Shown here: piece after piece, positions 28,179-39,999 of the stretch
Layout of the letters: every line of letters starts with the position of its first letter
Position numbering within the stretch: the first letter of the stretch is position 1
NCBI RefSeq assembly: GCF_027596085.1
Contig: NC_072470.1
Coordinates: forward strand, 3,585,688-3,649,687
Direction of reading: 5' to 3'
Length of the DNA: 64,000 nt
Source of the DNA: Anoplopoma fimbria
Taxonomy: Eukaryota > Chordata > Actinopteri > Perciformes > Anoplopomatidae
Made by a program: the position numbers and the translations under genes
Notes under the pieces: generated by a model
Seen by the model: the letters and a program-made list of their open reading frames with translations, nothing else
Database searches by the model: none
Told to the model about the DNA's origin: nothing

Positions 28179-29362
28179 GAGTTTGTGTTGTCAGAGAATG
28201 TGTGCATGTGGAGAATAATTGTTTGTCTTTCCTGAGTGCTGATTGTAATTCGTTTTCGTCTTTAATGCAACCTTGTTTCTTTGTTTTTCCTGCTGGAACA
28301 TGTGTAGTTTGTTGTGTTAAAAGGATTCTATCAGTTCTGTTCTTTTGTTTCACATGTTATGCTACTTTATATATGTTTTAAAATACGATGTGATGTTAAT
28401 TCTAATGGATCCAAGGAAGAGTAGTAGCTGCTTTCGTTGTAGATAATGTGGATCCAGATAAATAGATAAACATAAATCAGCCGCCTGCATACAGGATCAT
28501 GCACATGCAGCATTTGGCGGAGCAATAATGATTAATTTCAGGTTACTTAATTCACCTCAACCCCAGCTCTGTTTATCTCTCACTTCACACACAGCACATA
28601 GTCAGAGACATCAACTGTCATGTGCACAGCAGTTTGGATGAGCTGTCAGAAATCAAAGCTCTTACACAGCAGCTTCCCGACTGAACCAGACAGCATGCTG
28701 CATCTCAGAGGTGATCTGAACAGGAAACACAACACTTAAATAAACACAGCATGTTTACCTGCATTATGAGAAGAAGGTTTCTCTTCCTGGTTGGACAGAA
28801 AATGGTAAAACTCTGGCCAAATGTAAACACTACTCCAATACATTTCAGATGGTTATTTTTACTCCTCTACGTTTATCTTACTGCCATTGTTACAAGTGAC
28901 AATACATAATATCAACTTGCCAAATAGACCAGCTACATCATACAAGCGCCGTAAATATGTTAATGCATCATTAATAATAAGCTGATAATAAAATATGCAC
29001 CATATTTAACAAAGTAACTGTCTAAAGGAGGCCTTTCCACATGTTATACTTACACTTTTGATACTTGAAGTACATCTTATTGGTAATACATCCATATTTT
29101 ATACGTTGAATATAGAACATAAATACACCGGAAAGGTTTGACATTGTTCTAAAGCTACTTTTGCTTATTAAAGCATCTGAATACTTCCTCCAATTAAACA
29201 TGTACATTTCTGCTTAATGGATAATCGCCTTCATTAATAGCTTCTGACAATCACACTGAAACACTTGCATGTGAGTTGTTTTTCATTTCTGTCCATGTTT
29301 TCGACATCTTTCATTCAGTTAGCAATCGTCTACAGTACTGTATGTACATGTGCATGCATATG

Positions 29363-29365
29363 GTG

Positions 29366-29396
<31 letters not shown>
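29363..29396. repeat. Short (TG)n microsatellite
   Basis: TG tract with a single GC interruption, about 34 bp. A 12-bp palindrome TACAGTACTGTA lies just upstream at 29331-29342. Confidence 0.93.
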
Positions 29397-29768
29397 AGGA
29401 GTGGTGCAGGGTTGGGGGGTTGGTGTGCGACGCCTGGAGCTATTTCCTCCTTCCATGCAACCTGAATCCTTTTGGAAAGGGAAGTGGAGTGTATACAAGT
29501 GAGATGATCAAATAAATCAGCTGGATTTGTCTCCTCTGTCTGAAACATGAATATTAAGCACATTAGGATCATGGGAGGAAGTAAATATGTCACGCCTGTA
29601 ATCTCCAGTGATCTGCTGGTCAGTTTGTGTTTGTATCGCAGGACAAACGAGGAGTATTTACCCGTACGTGTGAGGCGTTTAGGTGACGCTCTCATCCAGA
29701 CTGACTCAGTGATTGTTACAGTTAAATAAAAAAAGGCAACAGTACCCCACCCCCCACACATCCTCTGG

Positions 29769-29797
29769 CCAATGATGCGGTCTCCCTCTGGGCCAAT
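29769..29797 (+). promoter_or_regulatory. Paired CCAAT boxes
   Basis: Two GGCCAAT words occur with CCAAT at 29769-29773 and 29793-29797, 24 bp apart in the same orientation. NF-Y promoters often carry spaced CCAAT pairs. No TATA word, CpG island or exon is visible nearby, so promoter function is doubtful. Confidence 0.2.
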
Positions 29798-30744
29798 CAG
29801 TAACAAATATGTCAGTTTGTGCTGATGTGTAATTGTAGTACTCCCCTGTGACAAATAATGTGATTTTGAAGAAGCCAGAATCCATCGTTTTGTCAAAATC
29901 TAATCAGAAGTGTTCCAAATAAAACTTGGCACATAGATAAGTGAACTAATGCGTGTTTAAATTTATTGGAGGATGAATGGATGCTTAAATGATCTGACTG
30001 AGCCCGATATAGACTGCTTTTAAACCTACGCTTATCACACGACAAGCAGCCAGACTCTGCTTTGACCTTTTGTGTCTGCATTCATTCGTGCACTGCTGTG
30101 TTATTAGTTCGTCTTTGCATTCGCGTGATTTGCAGCCGCACAGATGGGTCAGTGTTGGAGGTGTGAAGTACTGAGACAGAGACAAGGGAAAGGTGAGACC
30201 GAGATGGACGGCCGTATGTTGACATGCAGCGCTCATTAGCAGGAGCATCCACGGTTTCCTCCTGCGCCCAAATCACGGAATCAAAACCAGATATGAACAA
30301 GAAAGTAGAAGGGGAGAGAAACTAAGATTACTGCTAGCTGGTGTGGGTTTTTGAAGACAACACAGAGCTGCTGATAATATTTAACGTTATATCTGAAACA
30401 GCATTTAGGTCATAGGACACTAAGAACTCTCCACTAAAACCAAAGCTAATAAAATTCTTCTTTAAGAGTTTTGTGAGGTTTTATAGACTTAGAATATAAA
30501 GTTAAATACATCTCTTCAGAATGATTTTCCTTTACTAGTCTGCTTTTTGATAATGGTAAATAAACAGATTAAATAGCTTTTAGGATAAAGATGCACCTTG
30601 CAAAATAAAAAAAATGATCTCTTGTATATACTGATTAAATTGTTGCTCAACAAACAAAGATCAGATGTTCAAACAAGAAATCAGGCTCAAACAAGAGAAC
30701 AGACAGTCTGCACTCCTGAGTATTTGCTCTCTCTTTGTGTCTAT

Positions 30745-30960
30745 TTCCTCCCGTTCCCAGTCACTCCTGGCTGGCGGGTTCGCCACACAGCAAGGCGACC
30801 TGTGCAACACCTTCCACAGGCCAGATGGCGGTGTCGGAGGCGACAGGAGCACCAGAAATCTGCCAGAGCAATCTGCTGCGAGCAGGTGTCGGCTAATTGT
30901 CTCAGAGAGCTGAGGCAGCGGCGGGCGCGTGCCAGCACTACCTGAGTGGAAACAAATATC
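30745..30960. promoter_or_regulatory. Candidate conserved element or untranslated/first exon
   Basis: A GC-rich block after a strong pyrimidine tract. TTTCCTCCCGTTCCCAG forms a good acceptor ending at 30760, and a donor-like GTGTCG starts at 30886, giving a 125-base interval. In one frame an ATG opens MAVSEATGAPEICQSNLLRA, but all three forward frames are largely open, so coding use is not established. Confidence 0.25.
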
Positions 30961-32189
30961 TTCATTTAGCCCCGGTTTGTCGAGGGAGCGTATACCTCCA
31001 AGCTCTGAAACATAATAGGAAAGCCCAGAACAAGAGGAGGGCGGCGGGCTGGAGCAGGCAGCCGAACAAGTGTACCTTTTGTCAAACAGAGAGAGAGAGC
31101 CACAATGCTGCATGCAATGCTGCAAAACACTCCTGACAATCCTAATCATGCTAAAGTGGATACAGAAGGAAGAGAAATCTAACTGGCAAATGGTAAAGGA
31201 GGTTATGCATGAATGTAGTCCAATATTCCATGAAGTTTACAGTGGTATAAATGGAAGAAGACAGAAGGAGACGATGCTATCTTTCAGAAAACAACTTAAT
31301 TTTGTATGCAAGGAAATTTCTAGGTAGGTTTTCTGTTGATTTACTGCGATGGGCTGTGATGGGCCAACATGCAGGTAAACAGTGTTTGACTTACGTCTTT
31401 AAAGCTTTACAAAATATTTGCTATTCATCAGCTGCACTGTATATTGTGCATAAAGTCCTCAGATGACATTGTTTTAAGCCGGTACAGCTCTCCTCTTGTT
31501 ATGCCCGTAACCCGTCATCCTGACGTTCACACATGGGTAAAGAGAACGAATTCCACATGCGCTCTCCGATTTATTCAGGTACCGGCTCGCTGCTTCATAG
31601 ACTCTGACATTCCCATTGTGTATTTAGAGGAGGGGGGGGGGCTCTGGGAAGGGATGTTCAGTCTGACAACAGAGTTTCTTCTCCTTGTCAAGAGATCCTT
31701 CAAACAGAGCCGTCCGACCGTAGAAGGGGAAGCAAAGTGCCTCTAATTTAAGAGCTTCTCTTCTCACAGACTTTTCTGTTCTGCTACAAACTTGTGATAT
31801 GCAATGAATCTCACCGTCCGCGTTCCTGGAGGACGTTATTAATGCACCAAACTTTTTTCAGCTAGACCTCGGCTTTGAAACTGCTCTGCGCAAAGCTGCA
31901 ACAAGGCATTGGATGCATGCAACTGGATAATCTCTCCATCCACTATGACTTCTTTCACTCTCCACCTACAAATTGAAAACCATCTGAAAGTGACACGTTT
32001 TCACCTCTTGAAATGTAGGTACTTGCAGTTAAGTAGAAGCATATGAGGTAAAGTCTATACACCAATAAAGTTAATTACAAAAGTAAATTATAAAGCTTTT
32101 ACATAATCCCACCAGGAGTGCATTGAACATCACAGTTAGATCATATGTACTGGTGCTAGGGCATAAGTGAGTGGAAATTTATTTTTGAG
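30961..32189. other. Unique sequence, no recognised gene
   Basis: Includes a complex stretch at 31500-31620 (a possible element) and a G-run near 31628-31641. A 100-codon frame at 31444-31746 has no recognised domain. Confidence 0.45.
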
Positions 32190-32590
32190 CTATGGGACTG
32201 CTGCCGCCCATTGCATCAGTCCAGATGCATCCGACAGTGCGCTCCCCGTCATGGGAGAAGCGAGAGCGGCTCTATTTATAAATCTCAAATAAGGGTTGAG
32301 TCCTTAAAAGCTTCCCACGATACCGATTGATCCCCTGACCCAGCTCTCCTCAGGCTTTCCCCTGGTCCATTAAGAGCTGTGTCACCAGAGGAGTTATAGT
32401 ATTACCATGTGTGGCCTCTGTTGTTTCTGAAGCAGGAAGTGCCCAGTCAGGTTTAAGTGTGCTGTTTCCCCACAAGCCCCTGTTGAGATCTGACTTAAAC
32501 CCTGCTTCCTGCTGTTTGCAGCTCGTAGGCTAAACAGCCTGGGTCAAACCTCTACAACCTTGCTGCTTTCAAGCTCCCCAGCTCCGTGGC
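32190..32590. promoter_or_regulatory. Candidate element with MEF2 and NKX2-type sites
   Basis: Carries an exact MEF2 consensus CTATTTATAA at 32272-32281 and an NKX2-type TTAAGTG at 32453-32459. The latter lies within an interrupted inverted repeat at 32431-32513. MEF2 plus NKX2 words suggest muscle or cardiac regulation, but this is only motif-level inference. Confidence 0.33.
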
Positions 32591-33239
32591 CTGCTTCTTA
32601 TGAGCATTTTTAGCATTTCTTTCACTCTATATTGCAGGATATATTGACAGGAGTTGTATATAGCATAATGGTTTATGCGAGTTTTCTTTAATTCTAAATA
32701 AAACTGCACGATTGCACTGTTTACGAATATAAATAACCTTAGAGCTCTTAGAGATTGTCATTTTCTCAAAGATATGAAATCGGTGTTCTCTTATTTGAGT
32801 CAAGATATGCTACAGTGTTAGCATACGGGGTTTACCAGAGGAAGCCAGATATGGATTGTGAATTTTGGGACAATTAAAGCCATGATCTGGTCCCAGTGAT
32901 TGGACAAAGGTGTTCTTGTTTCGTCAGTCTAAAACCAAAAAGAATTCACTTTAATATCATATAAAACAGAGAAAAGCTGCATGTTTGAGGGGCTGAAAAC
33001 ACCATTATCAGAAACATAGAGGATAGCATATGTAGCAAATGCAACAAAAAAAAAAATCAGTGATTTGGGGAAACCCTGTCTACCATTCATCCATTTACAA
33101 GTGTTTCTTTTATGCTTCTCTTTGTACATTTGAGTGTCATTTTACTACAGGACCATAAAATGCAGTGTTGATCCAGTTATTTTACACCATTTTTTTTATA
33201 TGACAGGCTTTATTGTGCGTTATGTTGTAGTCCATTCCT
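32591..33239. other. AT-rich unique sequence, no recognised gene
   Basis: A short A-run near 33044-33055 and small frames. Nothing is recognised. Confidence 0.5.
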
Positions 33240-33410
33240 CAGCTCCATACAACAGCTAGCCGGTGTGTAATTACAGCTTGTAGCGAGCAGCCAGACGGAG
33301 CGATACATGCATGAGAATCTGTGGGAGCGCTTGATTTATGAAGCCTTGCTGCGCTGTATCTGGAGTCCCAATCTTGTTGCTCACCTTACCTCTGGGACAC
33401 GACGCCCAAA
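33240..33410. promoter_or_regulatory. Candidate conserved element with PBX-HOX word
   Basis: A complex block with GTGTGTAATTACAGC, CGATACATGCATGAG and a posterior PBX-HOX-like TGATTTATGA at 33332-33341. A 100-codon frame starts here, but its end is driven by a C-rich stretch and it has no domain. Regulatory use is the better guess. Confidence 0.33.
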
Positions 33411-33615
33411 CATGGTGGTGATTAGTGAGGTGGAGGGTGATGGTGGATGCCCAGAACCACGGTTTGGACCGAGTCTCAAAGACAGTCCTGTTAGTGTCTC
33501 ACTCTCTCCTCCTCCTCCGTCCTCCTTTCATGCTCTCCCATCCATGATAAACTTCCTGAACATGTGCCCAAAATGTAATAATATCCAAAGCAGCAGCAAT
33601 AATTCTTGACCCAGA

Positions 33616-33642
33616 AGAGAGAGAGAGAGAGAGAGAGAGAGA
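33616..33642. repeat. (GA)n microsatellite
   Basis: About 27 bp of alternating AG, extended by a purine-rich tail. Confidence 0.93.
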
Positions 33643-34619
33643 AGAAAATGCAGAAAACACACAAATCCTTGCAAAGGAAAAGACCCCAAATTTAGGAGAC
33701 TCACATGGGACTGAATAGTTCTGGCTTCGTGAAATATGGCGGATAATTTTCAGTGGAATGTTTACTTAGACTGATCCTTGACAGAAGTAGATCAGAGCAG
33801 GGTTAAGGACGTGGACATTAATAATAGTTCCATGTACACATACTGATAGTGATAGATATTATTCATGACAATTTAACAATTCAGTCCAACAATTCACCAA
33901 TCCCTTAAAGAGAGACGACTATAATCTATTCTGTTAACCTTGCTGCTAATATTTGCACATTTATTCTCTCATATTTATACCATCAAATCAAACATTAACA
34001 TGAATAATGCTATCATGTGTGCTACTCATCTACCTGCTACCTTATCATAGCATTGTAACATTAAACAGTCATAGTTGCACAAGAAAAAGTAAATGTAAAG
34101 ATGTCATTTTGACATAAAACCAGTTCAAAATTGCAGATCAGTTTTAAAAAACTAACCAAACCCAGCATGCATTACTGTTTTCAGTACATTTCGATTAGTA
34201 CAGACCTAAGGTTACTTTTTCCTGATCTTAAATGTGCTGATCTATTACAAGAGGTGAAACCTGCAGGAATACATTAAGACCCTTCCCACTCCAATAAAAT
34301 GTATATTTTTCCCGACATAGCTCCCAGAATGCATCTTGGTTACAAAAAACCCAGTGTACATGTGAAGACCTTAACTCACACCGACCTAAACAAATCCCTA
34401 ATATATGATATAAACGTATTAATTGCTGATGTCTCATTGGTGTATCCCTGACTTTAACCCCTTGTTGTAACACACTGATTTCATGCTAAAACGAGCTCAT
34501 TTACAGATTAAGTTCGTCAAAGAATTAGTTAATCCAACCGGCCTCCTGGTTCACATCCTCAGGCTCTTTTTCAATTTAACACAATTTACATTTTCTAATA
34601 TGTTTCTTTTCATAATTGA
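33643..34619. other. AT-rich unique sequence, no recognised gene
   Basis: No exon or repeat is recognised. An 81-codon minus frame at 34228-34473 is unconvincing. Confidence 0.5.
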
Positions 34620-34720
34620 AGTATGATGACGACGCCAGAAGCTCGCCGGACGGCACAGCTGTGTGTGCCAGCGCGCTCGGCTGGAGATGAATCAGTGTGT
34701 TTAACTGTTTGTCCTCGCAG

Positions 34721-34791
34721 TACCTTCGCCGCATTGAAGCAAGTCGAGTGCATCAATCCAATCTGGTGTCATCTGCCTCGACTCGGCACAG
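34721..34791 (+). other. Candidate coding exon, unproven
   Basis: A pyrimidine-rich acceptor (TTTGTCCTCGCAG) ends at 34720, and a CAG/GTGCTG donor follows 34791. The enclosed 71 bases are open in the first frame (YLRRIEASRVHQSNLVSSAS...) and in one other frame. I recognise no family. The preceding 100 bp also has an open stretch (34622-34687, YDDDARSSPDG...) but without a GT donor. It may instead be a conserved non-coding block. Confidence 0.17.
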
Positions 34792-34799
34792 GTGCTGCA

Positions 34800-35380
34800 C
34801 AGGAAATACAGTGGAGTTTATAAATCTGGAGAGAAGACTTCTTTAAGCTGGAGGGAGAGTTTCCTTTTACTATGACAACCCTAATTCCAACATTTATTCC
34901 ATTTTGGGCATAAACTAAGGAAAAAGGAACCTCCTTATGTGGTTTCCAGTGAAAGTTAATAGACCAAGTCAACATGGGGGAATAGACTTTCTGAAGAATG
35001 TTGTTTTCCTTAAGTGTAGTGAGTTAAAGTGCTGCAGTTATTTATGAAAAAAGAAAGAGTCCTGGAACATAAAATCCTCTTAATACCACTTGATGATACG
35101 AGCCACCATCCATTCACCTTACATACAGTAAACACAGCACAAGCACGTATTTGCTAGTATCTAAATCAGACTTGTACATGGACTTTATTACAGTCAAAGT
35201 ATTTTACAGTACTACTACAGTTCACTCACACATGTATTTGACATTTAATAAAAGAGAGTATTATTTAAGATAATTTCAGTGCATCATTTGTTTTAACTAA
35301 CATTATGGAAGTGGCACCAACTTTAACTTTGACTTAAAGTGGCATGCAAACATATTTTTAGTCTCTTTTGCTTAAAACCA
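34800..35380. other. AT-rich unique sequence, no recognised gene
   Basis: Nothing identifiable beyond small frames. Confidence 0.5.
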
Positions 35381-35384
35381 TGTT

Positions 35385-35570
35385 CATATCAAGACTGTCG
35401 TTGCTATGGCAGCGACCAAGCACTTTCTGGTCACTACCCATCGAGGAGCATTAGCAGAAGGACAGGCAGACCCTCTCATGAATTTTCATCCGCTGATTGG
35501 CGATGCGTCGTGGTCGCCATTTGCTCTTGTGAAAACAGAGATTAAATGTATTTGTTACTCATAAAACGTA
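35385..35570. promoter_or_regulatory. Candidate conserved non-coding element
   Basis: Contains GTTGCTATGGCAGCGACC (like an RFX X-box) near 35399-35416 and CATGAATTTTCATCCGCTGATTG-type text near 35478-35500. A complex, CpG-containing block. RFX binding is inferred from resemblance only. Confidence 0.3.
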
Positions 35571-35629
35571 TTCGCCTCCCCTCGCTTTGCCCTTTGAGTC
35601 GACCCCCCCCTTTTATGAATCACTTGTGG

Positions 35630-35960
35630 CCACGAGACCTTAACAGACCACGAGTTGGACATCAAACAGCCTTCGCTCTGACCTTTGATCACCCCTGAGG
35701 GCACATTTGACCAGACGGCTTAGTTCAAATCAGCATTTGATCCATGGACAGAGTCATCTCCGCTACAGAATGATCTGACGCCATTTTAGTCAGGGCTAAT
35801 AACGGGTTTGATACAGGTGGACCAGAGAAGGAGTTGATCTTTTAATTGTCCAGGTTGTAAAACGTTTGGTGTGACCTTTTCATCTGAGGATGGATGAGTC
35901 ACGGCTTCATAACGAGGAGGCGCAGATGTAAATTGCCTCTCAGCTTGTTTGATGCAGGTA
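35630..35960. promoter_or_regulatory. Candidate element with several TCF/LEF-type words
   Basis: Contains a perfect CCTTTGATC at 35682-35690, an ATTTGATC near 35735-35742, a TTGATCTTTT near 35834-35843, and ATCAAAC at 35661-35667. The sequence is complex throughout. Clustering of TTTGAT words suggests Wnt-responsive regulation, but this is unproven. Confidence 0.33.
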
Positions 35961-37719
35961 GAGGAAACCTAAAATGTTACGAGCTCTCGAGCTTGTTACA
36001 TGTTAAATGTCATTTGGTGATCATCAGTAACACAGATGATGAAGCTTCCTGAGCATGTGTTGTAAACTTTATGGACCATCGTGATTGTCCAATGCTTGTT
36101 TTTAAACTGTGAACACGGAACACAACCCGTTAAGTGAGACGTAACCCTCACACATCAGACTCATTTACTTCCTGTCAAGCGTTTCTTTTCAATCTTGTTC
36201 AACCTGTTTGAAGGGCTTCTAATCTTCCCAACAAGGTAGTAATCAGTTTCATTTCAGAATATTTGTATGCCATAATCATAATGTTGTCCCTGCAAAACCT
36301 GTGGAAATACAAATCAGCACAAATAACATTTTACATAACTGATCTACCTTCAAAACAACCTTCAAATCAGAATCTAAAACTATTTTCTTCCTGGTTTCTT
36401 TCCTGTATCTTGCCGCTCTATGTATCTAACAGGTTTGTTAACAGCGTCTTGTAAAGACGTGAGTTCCTCTCAGCCTCTACAGTCCACCTCTACTCAATTT
36501 GACTCCCACTGTGCCCCTGAACGTACACTAACTCTCTTCACTTCCTTCCACAACGATTTCCTCCTCTGGCCTCTTAAGAGCTACATGGCGATTATACAAT
36601 AGCTCACAGTTGGCTGGGAGTCGCTGCGCTTTGTGTGACTTAAGAGGGAAGGATGGAATAGAGTCAAACAGTCATTTCACTCTTCGCTGACTCTTTGGCC
36701 TTCAGATGAAATGTGCTCCTTCAGTAGAGCTGGCTCCTTTTCCTTTTCCAGCACAATTTCTCTGCATCACTCAGGGAAGAGTTATGTGGTTCCTCTGCGT
36801 TTGGGCTAATCGGAGAAAATGTAGAAATTGGGAGGTGGACGCACAGATAGGTCTGCTTCTAATTATATGCTTCGATTTGGAGTTTCCTTAAAGAGTCCTA
36901 AAGGACATTAAAGTTGCTTGTTTAAATTCCAGTCCAAGGAACTTTGAACAGTAAAGGTTGGATATTAAATGGTCTCTTTACCCTTCAAATGACATGCCTT
37001 TGAGCAATGCATCCAGAGAGTCACTCAGGCATAGGTGTAATTTTCATCAGAGGTCAGGGAGGCATGCACCCTTAGAGCCCCGTGTCCTACAAAGTAAATT
37101 CATTATGCAACTAATTTGAAGCAGCTAAGTTTATGGTCATGGTTTTAAAGGAAACAATGTTGAGTCACCCTTAAAAAAAAAAGAAAAAGGACAGCGGACT
37201 CCCAAATAAAAGTCTGATTTTCTGCAGAATGTTATTTTTGTTCTACAAGGGTTCCTTGAAATTCTTCCCTGAATGGATGAAGGAGACTCATAACTTTTTC
37301 TGATCCCTGTCATTTGCATTTATTTCTGCACTCATTGTAAGTCACTTGAAATAGAATAGAATTTAAAAAACCTTAAATACACAGATTAAAAGAAATACAA
37401 AGTACATAATCCAGAGAATCTTGAGTTGTTCTTAAAAATGGCAAAATGGAGATACAATATCTGTACTTGTACCTCAAGAATGTCTGTCTTAATCTCACCT
37501 TTTTGAAGATGGTTTGCAGCAGCTTCAAGGCATGGAAATGAAGCTCAATTTCAAAAATGTGTAAAAACAAAAAGGGAAATACCTGGCAGAAGTTTTCTCC
37601 TTTATGACGTCACCTTTCCATTACCTTCTGCTGTAGCACACACATCATGGAGCAGATACACACACTTCATAGATTCCTGCAGCTCTTGTTTCAGACTCTT
37701 CCTACTGCAACAATTAAAG
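35961..37719. other. AT-rich unique sequence, no recognised gene
   Basis: Frames near 60 codons, an A-run at 37171-37184, and no recognised element. Confidence 0.5.
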
Positions 37720-38035
37720 ATGCACCTGTGTTACCTCGTGTGACACCTCCCGGCCCGTAGAAATGACTTCCCATTGATTTCTAATGCTCTTTTCTGGTAC
37801 GAGAGCCATTTAAAACAGGAGCCCCGTTACCCGCCTGCATCACCCATTGACCCTGCAGCGCTATGGGGAATTAGCATGACTCGATTGTTTAGACAAAGGT
37901 GAAATGTTTATTCCTATTAGCCGGCTTCCACACCAGATACGGTATTGACCCTGGAGATGGTCTGATCGGCTATCACAAATTACAGCTGCAGTGTGGACGC
38001 CGCTCTGCTCCGATGCTGCCCAGGCATCAGAGAGC
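37720..38035. promoter_or_regulatory. Candidate conserved element with divergent SOX-type words
   Basis: A 300-bp complex block with ATTGTT at 37884-37889 and ACAAAG at 37893-37898, divergent SOX-like sites three bases apart. It also has GAATTAGCATGAC and forkhead-like TGTTTATT. It ends at a TG tract. No frame with coding character. Confidence 0.37.
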
Positions 38036-38074
38036 TGTGTGTGTGTGTGGGTGTGTGTGTGTGTGTGGGGGGGG
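38036..38074. repeat. Short (TG)n tract ending in a G-run
   Basis: Imperfect TG tract followed by nine or more G. Flanking complex blocks on both sides may be one regulatory element split by the repeat. Confidence 0.9.
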
Positions 38075-38139
38075 CATGCAAACACAACCTAGGAGGAGAA
38101 AAATCAATGGAGTCTAGTCAGATGTTAGGTAAGTTGTCC

Positions 38140-38400
38140 CCGACATTTGCTTTAGGGACAGTCACAGTTGTTTAATAAGACCCCGAGCATCTCCAATCAA
38201 TGAGAGCCTTCCATTTCCCCGTTTGGAAATCAATGGGGCTGCTTGATGCAACACTGCTGACTTCTTGAGAGTCGTCTTCATCGCTGGACCGCACGGCAAT
38301 TGTTGTTGGCTTTGATTGTGTCCTTTCTTCTCTGTTGATTTATTGGAATTAATGCAGCGCTTAAGTGGCACAAATACATCTGTGGCATAGAGGTCAGATG
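38140..38400. promoter_or_regulatory. Candidate conserved non-coding element
   Basis: Contains ACAGTTGTTTAATAAG, two ATCAATG words near 38193 and 38229, GGCTTTGATTGTGTC and GCGCTTAAGTGGCAC (NKX2-like). A complex block in AT-rich surroundings with mixed SOX, TCF and NK-type words. Confidence 0.35.
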
Positions 38401-38979
38401 TTTAGCAGAGAGGAGGAACCTGCAAGAAGTGCAACACAGGGGTGGACACAATCATAAATTTATCAGCAGTAGAAATGAATCAGCGTACATGTAACACCCC
38501 GTCAACAGGTGTAACACATGCATTTCCTGTCCAAGAAGATTTACGTAAAAGATACAGACTGAAATAATCTTTTTCTGTCTTTCTTTATTCCAAGATAAGG
38601 ACAGAATCATGGCTCCCTTACAATACTAGAACAATCCTTAAAACGTCTAAATAAATGATGGCTGTATAAATATATGAGTACAAGCAAAATATGGAAAAAT
38701 ATATCATTTTCCATGTTTGTTTTTTGTGGCAGGAGACCAAAAAAGCACTTTAATGTGAATATGAAAGAAAATGTAGATTATCTTGAGTGTGTGTTTGTAT
38801 AACCTTCACTCATACGGACTCAAAAGCGAAGCATAACATGCTCTAAATGTCATGAAATCTGTGGTTTACTGTATTTTAATTCCTCCTCCCCCCCTCCCCC
38901 CTCTGCCCTCCCCTGTCGTATTGATGTGTGCCCCCATGTTGAGTCCCTTGCACTACCAGGTATGACTAACTGCTATCTT
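38401..38979. other. Unique sequence, no recognised gene
   Basis: AT-rich, with a pyrimidine-rich C-run segment near 38881-38915. Nothing else is seen. Confidence 0.5.
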
Positions 38980-39150
38980 GCTCCCGCGACTCTTTTGTCA
39001 TTTATCTTGCTCCGCTATGCCGGCCGGCTGACTGCACAGCACGACAGCATGTGGTGACAATAATTTGCACTGATCGGACCCCTCTGCCTACCCTGCTGTT
39101 ACAAATGGCAATCGATTATCATGCGGTAGTGCTATCGACTGTCCGATGCT
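38980..39150. promoter_or_regulatory. Candidate conserved element with ONECUT/CUX-type word
   Basis: A complex block with ATCGATTA at 39111-39118, GACAATAATTTGCACTGATCG upstream, and a GCCGGCCGGC run near 39019. ATCGATTA matches the ONECUT/CUX core. It ends at a short TG tract (39168-39193). Confidence 0.33.
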
Positions 39151-39167
39151 CCTATGTGTTCGTGTAG

Positions 39168-39193
39168 GTGTGTGTGTGTGTGTGTGTGTGTGT
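39168..39193. repeat. Short (TG)n microsatellite
   Basis: About 26 bp of TG. Confidence 0.93.
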
Positions 39194-39999
39194 ATGTTTG
39201 TAGTTGCTGAAGTGGAGCAGTGACTTCTGCAGCTGCAGATTCATCTTCTGCTTGTCATAAATTCATCTTATTTGAAATATGTCTGCTGAACTGTAAATAC
39301 TCAGATTGAAAGGTACTTCCTATACTGTCACCTTTAGTAGACGCAGGTTGTTAGTTCAGGCTTGTGACATAGATAAGGTTTGGTGTCTGATTTGATCCAG
39401 AGGTGGCAGCTAGTTGTGGGCATAGTCACAATATGATACATAATATAATACAGTCAATAGGCCAGGTATATGTGTTATGATCAAATGAGATGTATTGATA
39501 TAAATAACATGATTGACTGATTAATAGACAACTATTCTGATAAAAGATGAAACAGTTTGACACATTTTTTAAGAAGGAAAAGTCCAAATTCTCTGACTCC
39601 AGCTCCTTAAATTTGAATTAAGCTTCTTTACTCATCTATGACGGTAAACTAAATATTTTTGAGGACAAAACACGTCATTTGAGGAAGTCATCATGAGCTT
39701 TGGGAAACTGAACAACATTTCTCACCAGTTTCTGACATTTTATAGACCAACAATTAAGAGATTCATCGAAAAGATAATCTGCAGATTAACTGACAATGAA
39801 AATAATGGTTAGTTGTAGCCGTATAACATATGATTATTTATATTGAATTGTGTAAACCCTCAATCAAAGTGGAATATTATAACTTCTATGCTTCATGTAG
39901 GTCTTGAGGAGCTTCATGGACAAACTCAAAGCTACACTGAACGTTTTCTACCACTTGACATCTTAACTGCTAATTTCCTCACCTGTCTCTCTCTACTCT
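39194..39999. other. AT-rich unique sequence, no recognised gene
   Basis: No frame of note and no recognised element before the retrotransposon relic. Confidence 0.5.

Larger units (their letters stand above)
28179..30744. other. Unique sequence, no recognised gene
   Basis: A short TG run lies at 29363-29396. A minus-strand frame of 188 codons (29330-29896) ends inside this run, has no recognised domain and is discounted. Two CCAAT words lie at 29769-29797. Remaining sequence is AT-rich. Confidence 0.45.

Noticed and set aside
29330..29896. 188-codon minus-strand frame
   Set aside because: It ends inside a TG/CA run, and the remainder shows no domain. Its residues look like random translation.
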